DNA of 57,805 bases, taken from NCBI GenBank assembly GCA_016931855.1, contig JAFGDZ010000029.1, forward strand, positions 1 to 57,805. The letters are read 5' to 3'. The position numbers and the translations under genes are program-made. This document shows positions 1-8,630 of the stretch, piece after piece. Under the pieces are notes generated by a model that was not told the origin of the DNA, did no database searches, and saw only the letters and a list, made by a program, of their open reading frames with translations. The stretch's first letter is position 1, and each line of letters begins with the position of its first letter. The stretch is from Bacteroidales bacterium. Lineage in GTDB: Bacteria; Bacteroidota; Bacteroidia; Bacteroidales; Tenuifilaceae.

Positions 1-15
1 CTGTGAAAGCGGTTG

Positions 16-45
16 CAAAAGTAGGGCTTTTTTTATCCCCTGCAA
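16..45 (-). promoter_or_regulatory. Bacteroidota-type promoter firing leftward out of the window
   Basis: Read on the minus strand, TACTTTTG (23 to 16) matches the -7 consensus TAnnTTTG. A TTG (45 to 43) lies 19 nt upstream, the spacing expected for the -33 element. The same arrangement, including the GCA-like context after the -7 box, precedes the tRNA at 9656-9729. The transcribed gene is therefore left of this window and may also be a stable RNA, but that is inference. Confidence 0.6.
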
Positions 46-558
46 GAGGCTATGCAAACTTTTTTTGAAAGAGAGGGAACAGTAAAGTTACAAAATATTG
101 ATTAGGTGAATGTTGATTATCAGAAAAAAAATCAAAAAAGTCAAAATTACACTTGGCATAAGGGTTAGGATATACATGGGGCATGCCCTAAAAGGGAAGT
201 GAGAGCCAATATCAACTAAACAATATCTATAAGCCGTGCTGTTACATGCAAAGGTTCTATATATAAATGGTACATCTATAAGAATACTTATCTGTAGGTA
301 CATAATATTACCATGAATAGCGCAAGGCTTATAATACGCACTATTGCTTAGTGACCTAATGGCACGGCTGCCCTCTATTGTTACAGAACGTGATTAGATT
401 CCTTTGCCTATTATTCTTTCTTGAGCCAATAAAACAAACTGCATATGTAGTTGCACCCATATATTCCAGATTACAAAGCAATAGGGACAGAGTTTATGAT
501 AGAGCTTAGCTTACTCTTAATGTAGTTTCTTTTAAAGGACAGGGTAAGTTTTTAATCA
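46..558. other. non-coding stretch, no gene recognised
   Basis: The only open frame of any length is a 71-codon minus-strand frame at 88-303. It has no recognisable domain, an amino-acid mix typical of random AT-rich DNA and no promoter at a sensible distance. No tRNA, hairpin terminator or repeat stands out. Confidence 0.5.
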
Positions 559-728
559 ATGAAGGGTAAAGTGGTTGTTCAATGTCAGCAATGGGCGTTG
601 CTACTATTATCTATAGCTGCTGTTTTTTGATTCCCTTAGCCGCTGGGCAAACTTACAGGTTTTTAGGAGAAGGGGGGAAGCATTTGCTACGCATGGAACA
701 AGAAGTTGCTCAGACTGTTGTGAGATAA
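559..728 (+). pseudogene. possible decayed exported-protein gene (signal peptide with frameshift)
   Basis: An ATG at 559 opens a frame reading MKGKVVVQCQQWALLLLSIA, then stops after AAVF. This looks like a signal peptide: a lysine-containing start, a leucine-rich core and a small-residue end. The next frame, open from 582 to 728, continues with LIPLAAGQTYRFLGEGGKHL and further coding-like residues before its own stop. Joined by one frameshift at about 625 this would give a signal peptide with an AxA-type cleavage site and a short mature segment. Nothing coding-like continues past 728. It may be a remnant of a secreted-protein gene or chance; no homologue is recognised. Confidence 0.25.
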
Positions 729-946
729 AAAAGGGAACAACGTCATTGGGCAATTCTTTTTGTGCCCGTGCAAGGGGGGGTAATTGATCCTGTAGTTTTT
801 TAATTTAGAGGCAGCAAAAGCGGTAGTCTAGTTCTCAAGAGAGAAACTCGTTTAAACGCAGCTTTGACTTTACTTTTATAGAACTTAAACAGTTTCTTAA
901 TATCTTCGCAAGAAAAATAAAGACATTAAACTCTAACGAAATCGTT
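729..946. other. intergenic region upstream of the MaoC-like gene
   Basis: No gene is seen. A TATCTTCG at 901-908 is one base off the TAnnTTTG -7 consensus and sits 38 nt before the start codon at 947, so it is the best promoter candidate for the MaoC-like gene, but no convincing -33 element accompanies it. Confidence 0.35.
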
Positions 947-1414
947 ATGACAAAAGTTGTAATAAAAAGTTTTGCCGAACTAGAGAAGTTAATTGGATCG
1001 GAATTGGGCGTGTCTGATTACCATCAGTTTACTCAAGATCAAATAAATCTTTTTGCAGACGCTACCATTGACCACCAATGGATTCACGTTGATGAGGAAA
1101 AGGCAAAAGCAGAATCGCCATTTGGCAATACCATTGCTCATGGCTATTTAACCTTATCCATACTCCCCCACTTATGGAATCAGATTGTGGATGTACAAAA
1201 CCTTAAACTTCAGGTTAATTATGGTATAGAGAAGCTACGGTTTAATCAGGCGGTTATTGTAAATAACAGGGTTCGCCTTAGAGCCAAGGTTATTAATGCG
1301 GTAAACCTTAGAGGCGTTTGCCGTGCAAATATTGGGGTGACACTTGAAATTGAAGGAGGGAAAAAACCCGCCTATGATGGTGAGATCGTATTCTTGTACC
1401 ATTTCAACTCATAA
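947..1414 (+). CDS. MaoC-like (R)-specific hydratase / dehydratase family protein
   Basis: 155 aa, single hot-dog fold of the MaoC/NodN type. The family's hydratase-2 motif runs from about residue 36 to 70: FADATIDHQWIHVD followed by FGNTIAHGYLTLSI, with the catalytic pair Asp42 and His47 both present. Family members hydrate trans-2-enoyl-CoA to (R)-3-hydroxyacyl-CoA or carry out related dehydrations in the cytoplasm. NodN-like stand-alone proteins of this length are common and their substrate is usually unknown. It is a single-gene unit, facing pepD across a shared terminator at 1451-1485. Family assignment is firm; the precise substrate is not. Confidence 0.88.
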   Translation: MTKVVIKSFAELEKLIGSELGVSDYHQFTQDQINLFADATIDHQWIHVDEEKAKAESPFGNTIAHGYLTLSILPHLWNQIVDVQNLKLQVNYGIEKLRFNQAVIVNNRVRLRAKVINAVNLRGVCRANIGVTLEIEGGKKPAYDGEIVFLYHFNS

Positions 1415-1450
1415 GATGGCGTTATATTGCAGCACAAAGAGATTTGTATA

Positions 1451-1486
1451 AATAGTAAAGGCTGCCAGTGGCAGCCTTTACTATTA
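1451..1486. terminator. bidirectional intrinsic terminator
   Basis: A perfect 16-bp stem (AATAGTAAAGGCTGCC with its complement) closes a 3-nt loop AGT. It lies between the converging MaoC-like gene and pepD, and AT-rich flanks serve both directions. Confidence 0.85.
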
Positions 1487-1502
1487 TAATAGGTAACGGG
1501 GA

Positions 1503-2960
1503 TTACTTTACAGGAACTTCTTTAAGAACGGCCTTAATGTAATCGTAGAATAGCTCAACGGTTTTAATGTTTACCTTTTCATCGGGAGAGTGAGGAAAAC
1601 GAATGGTTGGTCCAAAGGAAATCATATCCCAGTTAGGATAAACGCCCCCTAGCAAACCACACTCCAATCCAGCATGAATAGCTTTTATTTCTGGAATTTT
1701 ACCAAATTTCTTTTGGTAAACATCTTGCATCACCTTAAGAATTGGCGAGCGAGGATTTGGCTTCCAGCCTGGGTACCCTCCTGTAAGCTGAACGTCGGCA
1801 CCAGCCATTTCGAATATTGCTGAAATTTTGTCGGCTAATGCATCTTTTGCGGAATCAACCGAACTGCGAAGCAGGCACTGAGCGTACATAGCCTTGCCAT
1901 CGGTATAAACGCGAGCAAGGTTGGTTGATGTTTCAACTAAGCCTAGCATAGAGTCGCTCATGCGAATTACCCCATTTGGGCAGCCAAATACGGCGCGTAC
2001 GGCTTTTTTCTGATCAACTAGAACCATTACAGAGGTAGGCATATCGGCCTTCTCTGCAATAAAGTTTAGAGATGGCTCAGTAGCAGAGAACTCTGCTTTG
2101 AATACATTTAGCATCTCTTTTACCTCGGCCTCAAGCTTTGCGGTATTAGCCGAAGGTACAGCTACAATTGCAAAGGCTTCGCGAGGGATTGCATTGCGAA
2201 GGCTACCTCCGTCAATAGAAGCTAATCTAACACCCAGTTTCTCGGCGGCATAAAGGAAGCGAAAAAGCAGCTTTATTGAGTTTGAGCGACCAAGAACGAT
2301 ATCCATTCCAGAGTGCCCACCCTTTAGTCCTGTAACCGACAGCTTATAGGGAACCATACCAGCTGGAGTAGGCTCCACTTGGTATGAAAGTTTAATGTTA
2401 GCATCAAGGCCACCAGCACAACCAACATAAAGTTCGCCTTCGTCCTCGGAGTCGAGGTTCATTAGGATATCACCTTTAATAATGTTTGGCTCAAGGTTAA
2501 ATGCGCCTGTCATGCCTGTTTCCTCATCAATGGTAAACAGCGCCTCAACTGGACCGTGCTCAATATCTTTAGACTCAAGAACAGCCATTGCTGCAGCAAC
2601 GCCAATTCCATTATCGGCACCAAGGGTAGTTCCATTAGCCGTTACCCAATCGCCATCAACATAGGCCTCAATTGGATCCTTCTCGAAATCGTGAACCTTA
2701 TCGCTGTTCTTTTGTGGTACCATATCAAGGTGCCCCTGAAAGATAACGCCCATACGGTTCTCCATACCTGGAGTGGCAGGCTTACGAATAATTACGTTAC
2801 CCACCTTATCTTCAATAACCTCAAGACCAAGGTCTTTACCAAACTTGATTACAAAATCTACAGCCCCCCTCTCCTTTTTTGAAGGACGAGGAATTTGTGT
2901 TAGGCTGTAAAAGTGCTTCCATACAGCCTTTGGTTCTAGGTTTAATATTTCTTTACTCAT
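1503..2960 (-). CDS. pepD: aminoacyl-histidine dipeptidase (Xaa-His dipeptidase, M20C)
   Basis: 485 aa, the usual length for PepD. This cytosolic di-zinc peptidase cleaves beta-Ala-His and other Xaa-His dipeptides. The metal and catalytic residues are all visible: His77 and Asp79 in GHLDMVP, bridging Asp116 in LGADNG, general-base Glu146 with Glu147 in DEETGMTGAF, Asp170 in MNLDSEDEGE, and the late His in RFPHSPDE. The numbering is offset by only three residues from E. coli PepD. The lid (dimerisation) domain lies at about residues 200-390. It is a monocistronic minus-strand gene sharing a terminator with the MaoC-like gene. Start codon ATG at 2960. Confidence 0.96.
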   Translation of the reverse strand: MSKEILNLEPKAVWKHFYSLTQIPRPSKKERGAVDFVIKFGKDLGLEVIEDKVGNVIIRKPATPGMENRMGVIFQGHLDMVPQKNSDKVHDFEKDPIEAYVDGDWVTANGTTLGADNGIGVAAAMAVLESKDIEHGPVEALFTIDEETGMTGAFNLEPNIIKGDILMNLDSEDEGELYVGCAGGLDANIKLSYQVEPTPAGMVPYKLSVTGLKGGHSGMDIVLGRSNSIKLLFRFLYAAEKLGVRLASIDGGSLRNAIPREAFAIVAVPSANTAKLEAEVKEMLNVFKAEFSATEPSLNFIAEKADMPTSVMVLVDQKKAVRAVFGCPNGVIRMSDSMLGLVETSTNLARVYTDGKAMYAQCLLRSSVDSAKDALADKISAIFEMAGADVQLTGGYPGWKPNPRSPILKVMQDVYQKKFGKIPEIKAIHAGLECGLLGGVYPNWDMISFGPTIRFPHSPDEKVNIKTVELFYDYIKAVLKEVPVK

Positions 2961-3264
2961 AACTTATGTATTGATTTGTTGTTTATACCAATAAAGCCCT
3001 AAATATACCCTATTTAGTTTATTAAGCCAACATAATGGAGCGATGTTTTGACTGTGTTTTACAACAATGGTTTGTTTCTACTTAGGTGTAAAACACAAAA
3101 GGTTACACATGCGTAAAATCTAATTTACTCGTATTCTGAACATCAGTAAGCTTAAAATGTTTTAAATACACCAAAAAAAGAGCAATCATTGTAAACCTTT
3201 TTTTTGTTTGGAGGTTTAAATACGCATGAATACATTTGCATACTTGCATAACAAATACATAAAC
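2961..3264. other. divergent intergenic region between pepD and the thioredoxin gene
   Basis: Roughly 300 bp, AT-rich. It holds the thioredoxin-gene promoter at 3207-3238. No clear -7 box was found for pepD on the minus strand, and no further gene is visible. Confidence 0.4.
3207..3238 (+). promoter_or_regulatory. Bacteroidota promoter for the exported thioredoxin gene
   Basis: TTTG at 3207-3210 and TACATTTG at 3231-3238 are separated by 20 nt, matching the -33/-7 consensus. Because the -7 box lies downstream of the ATG at 3226, translation must start at the later ATG (3265). This decides the start of the gene. Confidence 0.7.
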
Positions 3265-3801
3265 ATGAAAAAACTAGTTCAACTCTTTTTGTTTTTAGGG
3301 ATTTTGGGGTCGGTAGCAGCTGCTCAGGACAACAAAGCCGCAGTAAAATGGTACACCTTTGAGGAGGCAGTAGCGCTTAACCAAAAAAATCCGAAGAAAA
3401 TTTTAATTGATGTTTACACCGATTGGTGCGGATGGTGCAAAACGATGGATAAGAACACCTTTAGTAATCCGTCCATTGCAAAGTATTTGAATGATAATTT
3501 TTATCCCGTTAAATTCAACGCAGAATCAACCGCTTCGGTTATTTTTAAGGGGCAAGAGTTTAAGAATAGGAACCAGGGGAACAGATCCCCACACGATTTG
3601 GCCATTGCGTTGCTTTCTGGAAAGATGTCGTACCCATCCATTGCATACATGGACGGGCAGAATAACCTAATAACAGCAGTAGCCGGTTACTCTACGCCAA
3701 GCCAGATTGAGCCAATTCTTGTGTACATTGTAGAGGAGCATTACACCAAAACCCCTTGGGATACCTTTATGAAAAATTTTAAGGGTACAATAAAGGACTA
3801 A
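3265..3801 (+). CDS. exported thioredoxin-like protein (CGWC active site)
   Basis: 178 aa from the ATG at 3265, which is preferred over an in-frame ATG at 3226 because a promoter -7 box lies between them. The N-terminus is a signal peptide (MKKLVQLFLFLGILGSVAAA, cleaved before QD). The thioredoxin fold follows, with the redox motif DWCGWCKTM holding Cys55 and Cys58. After it comes a region typical of the DUF255/thioredoxin_7 group (DKNTFSNPSIAKYLNDNFYP). Such proteins reduce or isomerise disulfides in the periplasm. The partner is unknown. A long hairpin terminator follows at 3807-3897. Confidence 0.85.
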   Translation: MKKLVQLFLFLGILGSVAAAQDNKAAVKWYTFEEAVALNQKNPKKILIDVYTDWCGWCKTMDKNTFSNPSIAKYLNDNFYPVKFNAESTASVIFKGQEFKNRNQGNRSPHDLAIALLSGKMSYPSIAYMDGQNNLITAVAGYSTPSQIEPILVYIVEEHYTKTPWDTFMKNFKGTIKD

Positions 3802-3806
3802 ATAGA

Positions 3807-3897
3807 GGGCGCGTTGCAGTATCTGGATTACAAAGACATTTTTCGGATAACATAGCATTTGGGGTTAACTGCTAAAGCTGCGACGCGCCCCTTTTTT
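3807..3897 (+). terminator. intrinsic terminator with long loop after the thioredoxin gene
   Basis: GGGCGCGTTGCAG at 3807-3819 pairs with CTGCGACGCGCCC (ending 3890) with one mismatch, and a run of T residues follows. The loop is about 58 nt, unusually long for a terminator but followed by six Ts. Confidence 0.65.
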
Positions 3898-4984
3898 ACT
3901 TTGTACCAGCACCGTGCGAAACAAACCGGATCAACTTATTTGCCTGATACACTTTGAACCGGCCAATGAACATATCGGTACGGCCATCGCCGATAGTAAC
4001 AGAGGCATAGTTTGGAATCCGATAGTACAGGGACTGAGCCTCGTTCGCCTTCTGTTTTTTTGATACAGCAGGTATTTCAACCCTCAAATCTGAAGGGAAA
4101 GGTTTAATTTCTACAACAAAAGGAGAGCCGCTAAGATCCGAAGCCGCAACAACACCCTTTTGCTGAGAAAGGCGGAAAAGAATTGCAGATTCCTCCGCGC
4201 CGTTAGGAACATATTCAAACGTAGATACCTGCTCCTTGTAATGCTCTACTCCCAAAAAAAGATTAAGATAAGCCTGCTCTAAACGGGCAATTTCATCAAG
4301 TGTAGCTTTAAAGCCATCACCATCTAGGGTGAGCTCGAAGTCGCCAGAGAGCAGCTCAACCCTCTTTTTACGCAAAGAGAAGATGAAATCGGCCGCTTGC
4401 CTAGCCTTTTCCTCAAGCCCTTTCTCTACAATAATATCCTTATGAACGGGTACGCGAACAAACCCGCTATCCTTGGCCACCTTTGAGTAGTAGGTAGTTT
4501 TTTCAGAGGCTATAAATGGCTCAACAGACATGTCGGCAAAAGGATTACCCTCATTCCTAAATATGTTCTGCCCCTTTGAAATATGCTTGGCATTATCGGC
4601 ATAAGGAAAGAGAACAAGCCCACTGGACATGAGCTTACCAAAATTAGCCGAAGTAATACTTCCATTTTCAACCACAAAATACATTTGAGGATCGGGCTCA
4701 ACGGATGAACTTACAGCTATCCGCTCTATTTGCCAAGTTGCAGAGCTTTGCTGGGGCACACCTGCTATACCCAGATACTTTTGAGCATAAGCCGCATAAG
4801 GGCCTGCGGTAACCTGCTTTTGGAGAGACAAAACCTCGATGTTTAATACAGTTCGGGGCAAAGTGTAAACAAATCCACTTTCGCCTAAGGTAGTTACATT
4901 GCTTGCCGGAGTAACAGTTATTGGCTTTTGGCTACATGACACAAGCACAACCGCAGGTATTACTAGAAAAAACAATTGCCTCAT
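3896..4984 (-). CDS. DUF4831 family lipoprotein
   Basis: 362 aa. The N-terminus MRQLFFLVIPAVVLVSCSQK is a lipoprotein signal with the acylated Cys at residue 17. The remainder matches the Bacteroidota DUF4831 family in length and pattern (GFVYTLPRTVLNIEV near the start; repeated IxxLRKKRVELLSGD and later EYVPN segments). Family members are predicted periplasmic or outer-membrane-anchored proteins of unknown function. It lies downstream of the NAD(P)HX repair gene on the same strand with about 77 nt between, so co-transcription is possible. Its end overlaps the 3' arm of the thioredoxin terminator. Confidence 0.82.
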   Translation of the reverse strand: MRQLFFLVIPAVVLVSCSQKPITVTPASNVTTLGESGFVYTLPRTVLNIEVLSLQKQVTAGPYAAYAQKYLGIAGVPQQSSATWQIERIAVSSSVEPDPQMYFVVENGSITSANFGKLMSSGLVLFPYADNAKHISKGQNIFRNEGNPFADMSVEPFIASEKTTYYSKVAKDSGFVRVPVHKDIIVEKGLEEKARQAADFIFSLRKKRVELLSGDFELTLDGDGFKATLDEIARLEQAYLNLFLGVEHYKEQVSTFEYVPNGAEESAILFRLSQQKGVVAASDLSGSPFVVEIKPFPSDLRVEIPAVSKKQKANEAQSLYYRIPNYASVTIGDGRTDMFIGRFKVYQANKLIRFVSHGAGTK

Positions 4985-5061
4985 ATTTAGATTTTTTTTG
5001 TTACTGATTTTAAAGCAGCTCGAAATTACGCTATTTGAAAATTGAACGAATTAAATGCACG

Positions 5062-6579
5062 TTAAATTGTGCAAACCTGCTTAAATGCACCAGAGATAAA
5101 CTCAACAATATGAGATGCCGATAAAGAGCGCATCCCCTGCTGCATGGCAGCAATATCGCCAGCCACGCCATGTATATATGCACCAGCAATTGCGGCATTA
5201 GCGGGACTAAGCCCCTGCCCCATGAATGCTGTAATGATACCGGAAAGCACATCGCCGCTACCTCCTGTTGCCATTCCTGCATTACCTACTGGAATAAAGT
5301 AAACCTCGCCGTTAGGGGTTACCACTTGGGTGTTGGCGCCCTTTATTACGATTACAACGCCCAATTCTTTGGCCCAGCACATTCCTTTTTTTAAGCGCTC
5401 CTCGCCACAGGTTGAACTACCAAAAAGCCTATCGAACTCCCCTGGATGAGGCGTTAGAACAACATTCCCTGCAAGATAGAGAAAAAGGCTCTTGTGTGAA
5501 GCAAGTATATTAAGTGCATCGGCATCTATTAATAAAGGTGTACTACCAATACTTTCCAGAAGACTATGCAACATCTGCATAGCATGCTCACTAGTGCCAA
5601 TCCCTGGCCCAACGCAAATAGCAGAGTAACGGCTTAAATCTGGCAAGGAACCAATTTCGAGTTCCCTATTTGACACGCTAACGATAGCCTCAGGAATTGT
5701 TGTCTGTATAATAGCCTCGCCAACCCTAGGTATATGCGCAGTAACCAATCCAGCACCCGCGTTTAAACAGCCCCTAACAGCAAAAGACGCTGCCCCCATC
5801 ATCCCTCTCTTACCAGCTAAAACTAGGCAATGGCCAAAGGTTCCCTTGTGCGAAAACTTTTGCCTTGGAACCAATAGTGAAGCAACGTCGGGTTGCTCAA
5901 CCAAAAAGAAGGATGACTCACACTTAGCCAGCGCATTGGGATGCAAACCAATGGGAACAACCTCTACAGAACCTGTGTACTGATGATTCTCTGCAAAAAA
6001 GAATGCCCTCTTGGGAAACTGAAGCGTTAGCGTAATTGCAGCGTTTACAACACAATTAGTGTTGGGGTATGGGTTTTCATCGCCAAATAACCCAGATGGG
6101 ATATCTATTGCTACAACCCTTTTTTTCTGACTGTTTATATGATTTACAACATGTTTTGCCAGCCCATTTAAAGGCCTATTTAGGCCAGAGCCAAACAACG
6201 CATCAATAATCCAAGTACCATCAGGAAGCGTAAGTAATTGACATTCTGAACGAATAGCCACAGGAGAGCATACACCCAAACGCCTTAACCTATTTAAGTT
6301 TACACTAAAATCTGCAGTATAGGTTTGACTCTCTAAATAAAAAACCGTTACATTAAACCCTGATTCTAAAAGCATTCTAGCAACCGCTAGCCCATCGCCA
6401 CCATTATTCCCAGCCCCACAATAAACAACAACAGGCAATGTTGGACAAATTATTTTTGCACACCGAAGAAATAGCTCCTCGGCAGCCCGCTCCATTAAGT
6501 TAACAGAACTAATAGGCTCATGCTTAATAGTATAATCATCTATTTGCTTAACCTGATGGGTGGAATAAATTTTCATCAT
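5062..6579 (-). CDS. nnr: bifunctional NAD(P)H-hydrate epimerase / ADP-dependent (S)-NAD(P)H-hydrate dehydratase
   Basis: About 505 aa. It repairs hydrated NADH and NADPH: the N-terminal YjeF_N domain (residues about 1-215) epimerises R- to S-NADHX, and the C-terminal ribokinase-like domain (about 225-505) dehydrates S-NADHX using ADP. Visible motifs are YCGAGNNGGDGLAVAR and IDALFGSGLNRPL (epimerase), then HKGTFGHCLVLAGKRGMMGA, DADALN, LTPHPGEF and NAGMATGGSGDVLSG (dehydratase). The frame extends to a TTG at 6585, but the ATGs at 6579 and 6576 are better starts; homologues usually begin at the second (MKIYST). A minus-strand -7 box lies just upstream at 6608-6615. Confidence 0.95.
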   Translation of the reverse strand: MMKIYSTHQVKQIDDYTIKHEPISSVNLMERAAEELFLRCAKIICPTLPVVVYCGAGNNGGDGLAVARMLLESGFNVTVFYLESQTYTADFSVNLNRLRRLGVCSPVAIRSECQLLTLPDGTWIIDALFGSGLNRPLNGLAKHVVNHINSQKKRVVAIDIPSGLFGDENPYPNTNCVVNAAITLTLQFPKRAFFFAENHQYTGSVEVVPIGLHPNALAKCESSFFLVEQPDVASLLVPRQKFSHKGTFGHCLVLAGKRGMMGAASFAVRGCLNAGAGLVTAHIPRVGEAIIQTTIPEAIVSVSNRELEIGSLPDLSRYSAICVGPGIGTSEHAMQMLHSLLESIGSTPLLIDADALNILASHKSLFLYLAGNVVLTPHPGEFDRLFGSSTCGEERLKKGMCWAKELGVVIVIKGANTQVVTPNGEVYFIPVGNAGMATGGSGDVLSGIITAFMGQGLSPANAAIAGAYIHGVAGDIAAMQQGMRSLSASHIVEFISGAFKQVCTI

Positions 6580-6607
6580 TATCAACCATTCGTGGAAAAA
6601 ACATCAA

Positions 6608-6615
6608 CAAAGATA
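6608..6615 (-). promoter_or_regulatory. -7 box for the NAD(P)HX repair gene
   Basis: TATCTTTG on the minus strand matches TAnnTTTG and lies about 30 nt before the ATG codons at 6579/6576. No clear -33 TTG was found, so confidence is moderate. Confidence 0.45.
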
Positions 6616-6670
6616 ATGCAATTAAGCCTTTTTCGTTTTGGAGTATCGAATATCAAGTTTGAAGGTCATC

Positions 6671-6699
6671 TTGTTACCTACAAAAAATTTCTATATTTG
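6671..6699 (+). promoter_or_regulatory. promoter for the POT peptide transporter
   Basis: TTG at 6671-6673 and TATATTTG at 6692-6699, 18 nt apart, fit the -33/-7 pattern with slightly short spacing. The transporter's start codon is 51 nt downstream. Confidence 0.6.
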
Positions 6700-6750
6700 T
6701 CGCCGTTGCGAATTGAAAGAAAATATTTCTAACTCTAACAATAACAAGCT

Positions 6751-8265
6751 ATGTTCAAGAATCAACCAAAAGGTCTGATCCCTGCAGCACTCGCCAACAT
6801 GGGTGAGCGCTTTGGTTTTTACACCATGATGGCCATTCTGACCCTCTTCCTTATGTCTAAGTTTAACTTAAACGGAGAAGAAGCAGGCCAGATGTACAGC
6901 ATTTTTTATGGAGCAATCTATATTCTTGCTGTATTTGGAGGTATTATTGCCGACAAGTTAAGAAACTACAAAGGAACCATTATTGCTGGTATCCTAATTA
7001 TGACAATGGGATATGTTTTTTTAGCAATCCCCGCCCTTATTACCACTAAGTACATAGCATTAGCAGCGCTACTTGTTATTGCCTTTGGTAACGGTTTATT
7101 TAAAGGAAACCTACAGGCATTGGTTGGGCAGCTTTACGACAATGATTCGTACAGATCTCTTCGCGACTCTGGGTTCCAGATTTTCTACATGTTTATTAAT
7201 GTGGGAGGTATGTTTGCCCCATTTGCAGCAACCTATGTAAGAAACAAGTTTGTTGAGTCACAAGGATTTGCATACAACGCAGATCTTCCAGGTCTTTGCC
7301 ACCAGTACCTTGATGGTTCAATGTCAGAATCAATTGCATCTGGACGTTTTGCAAACCTAGCAACAACCGTTTCAAACGGTGTAGCTCCTAGCAACATGAC
7401 AGAGTTTGCTCAAAACTACCTACTTGCATTCAACACTGGATTCCACTACGCATTCTCAGTGGCTATTTTAGCAATGCTTATTTCACTTGTAGTTTTCATT
7501 GTTTACAAGAAAGTTCTTCCTAATCCAGCTGCAAAAGTTCCTGCAAAAACTGAATCGTCAACTCTATCTAGAGAAGAGATTATGCAAGATGCAAAAGAGA
7601 TTAAGCAACGTCTTCTTGCTCTTTTTGCTGTGTTTGCAATTGTAATCTTCTTCTGGTTCTCATTCCACCAAAATGGCTTAACCCTTACAATGTTTGCTAA
7701 GGACTACACCCAACTTGAGGTATTTGGATTGAGCATTTCTGCTGAGATATTCCAGTCGGTTAACCCATTTATAGTAGTGTTCCTAACCCCTGTAATTATA
7801 GCGCTATTTGGTTTTCTTGCTAGAAGAGGTAAAGAGCCTTCAACTCCTAAGAAAATTGCGATAGGTATGGGTATTGCCGCATCGGCGTTCGTTTTAATGG
7901 CGATTGGCTCTCTTGGTCTTCCTAATCTAAATGAAGTACAAGCACAGGGTGGTCTCGCTTTTGATGCAAGGGTTACCCCATGGTTACTATTTGCCACATA
8001 CTTTATTCTTACTGTAGCAGAGCTGTTTATATCGCCACTAGGGCTTTCATTTGTATCGAAAGTTGCCCCTGCTCACCTTCAAGGATTAATGCAAGGATGC
8101 TGGTTAGGTGCAACAGCAATAGGTAACTTCTCTCTAGTACTTGGAGCTATGATGTATGAGAGAATCTCCATATCTACTACGTGGACAGTATTTGTTGTAG
8201 TTTGTGCCGTTTCAATGATTGTGATGTTCTCAATGGTTAAGTGGCTAGAAAGAGTAGCAAAGTAA
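6751..8265 (+). CDS. proton-dependent oligopeptide transporter (POT/PTR, peptide MFS transporter)
   Basis: 504 aa, about 12-14 hydrophobic helices. The first helix carries NMGERFGFYTMMA, the POT signature region, and the second POT hallmark FQIFYMFINVGGM is at about residues 147-160. POT proteins import di- and tripeptides with protons across the inner membrane. The usual ExxER motif is changed: its first Glu is replaced by Asn17 (NMGER). Pore loops between helices contain a long segment around residues 170-230. It is monocistronic: promoter upstream, hairpin terminator at 8294-8325 downstream. Substrate specificity cannot be read from the sequence. Confidence 0.9.
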   Translation: MFKNQPKGLIPAALANMGERFGFYTMMAILTLFLMSKFNLNGEEAGQMYSIFYGAIYILAVFGGIIADKLRNYKGTIIAGILIMTMGYVFLAIPALITTKYIALAALLVIAFGNGLFKGNLQALVGQLYDNDSYRSLRDSGFQIFYMFINVGGMFAPFAATYVRNKFVESQGFAYNADLPGLCHQYLDGSMSESIASGRFANLATTVSNGVAPSNMTEFAQNYLLAFNTGFHYAFSVAILAMLISLVVFIVYKKVLPNPAAKVPAKTESSTLSREEIMQDAKEIKQRLLALFAVFAIVIFFWFSFHQNGLTLTMFAKDYTQLEVFGLSISAEIFQSVNPFIVVFLTPVIIALFGFLARRGKEPSTPKKIAIGMGIAASAFVLMAIGSLGLPNLNEVQAQGGLAFDARVTPWLLFATYFILTVAELFISPLGLSFVSKVAPAHLQGLMQGCWLGATAIGNFSLVLGAMMYERISISTTWTVFVVVCAVSMIVMFSMVKWLERVAK

Positions 8266-8293
8266 AGCACTTAGCACAATATTTTATTAAAAG

Positions 8294-8325
8294 AAAGCCA
8301 TCCGTTGACACGGATGGCTTTTTTG
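8294..8325 (+). terminator. intrinsic terminator after the peptide transporter
   Basis: An 11-bp stem AAAGCCATCCG / CGGATGGCTTT closes the 6-nt loop TTGACA and is followed by a T run. Confidence 0.85.
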
Positions 8326-8348
8326 TACACCTTTACAGAAAAAATACA

Positions 8349-8555
8349 ATGATCACATTTAACTTAACAGGAGAGTACATAGAGCTTATAAAACTACTAA
8401 AGGCAGTAAGCGTAGCCGAAAGTGGGGCTCACGCCAAATTCTTAGTGGAAAATAGCGATGTAAAGCTTAACGGCGTAGTAGAGTACCGTAAACGTGCTAA
8501 AGTTAGAGTTGGCGACAAGGTTGAAGCTCTTGGTAAAACCATTGAGGTTATATAG
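8349..8555 (+). CDS. RNA-binding S4 domain protein (YbcJ/YaaA type)
   Basis: 68 aa from the ATG at 8349. An upstream in-frame start at 8241 is rejected because it lies inside the transporter gene and would read through its terminator. The protein is little more than one S4 fold: FIELIKLLKAVSV-like first helices, then AKFLVENSDVKLNGVVEYRK and RVGDKVEALGKTIEV, the standard S4 RNA-binding core. Small stand-alone S4 proteins of this type bind structured RNA, probably ribosome-associated. No partner gene is adjacent, and no promoter was identified. Confidence 0.82.
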   Translation: MITFNLTGEYIELIKLLKAVSVAESGAHAKFLVENSDVKLNGVVEYRKRAKVRVGDKVEALGKTIEVI

Positions 8556-8630
8556 CTGTTGCTATCCACGCAGCCGCACAAAAGAGCCAAACGCATATTC
8601 CTTCTACAAAAAAACTAATTTCCCAATACC

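Noticed and set aside
88-303. 71-codon minus-strand open frame
   Set aside because: No domain, no promoter, and composition like non-coding DNA.
6520-6732. 70-codon plus-strand open frame between the repair enzyme and the transporter
   Set aside because: It overlaps the repair gene's start and runs through the transporter promoter at 6671-6699.
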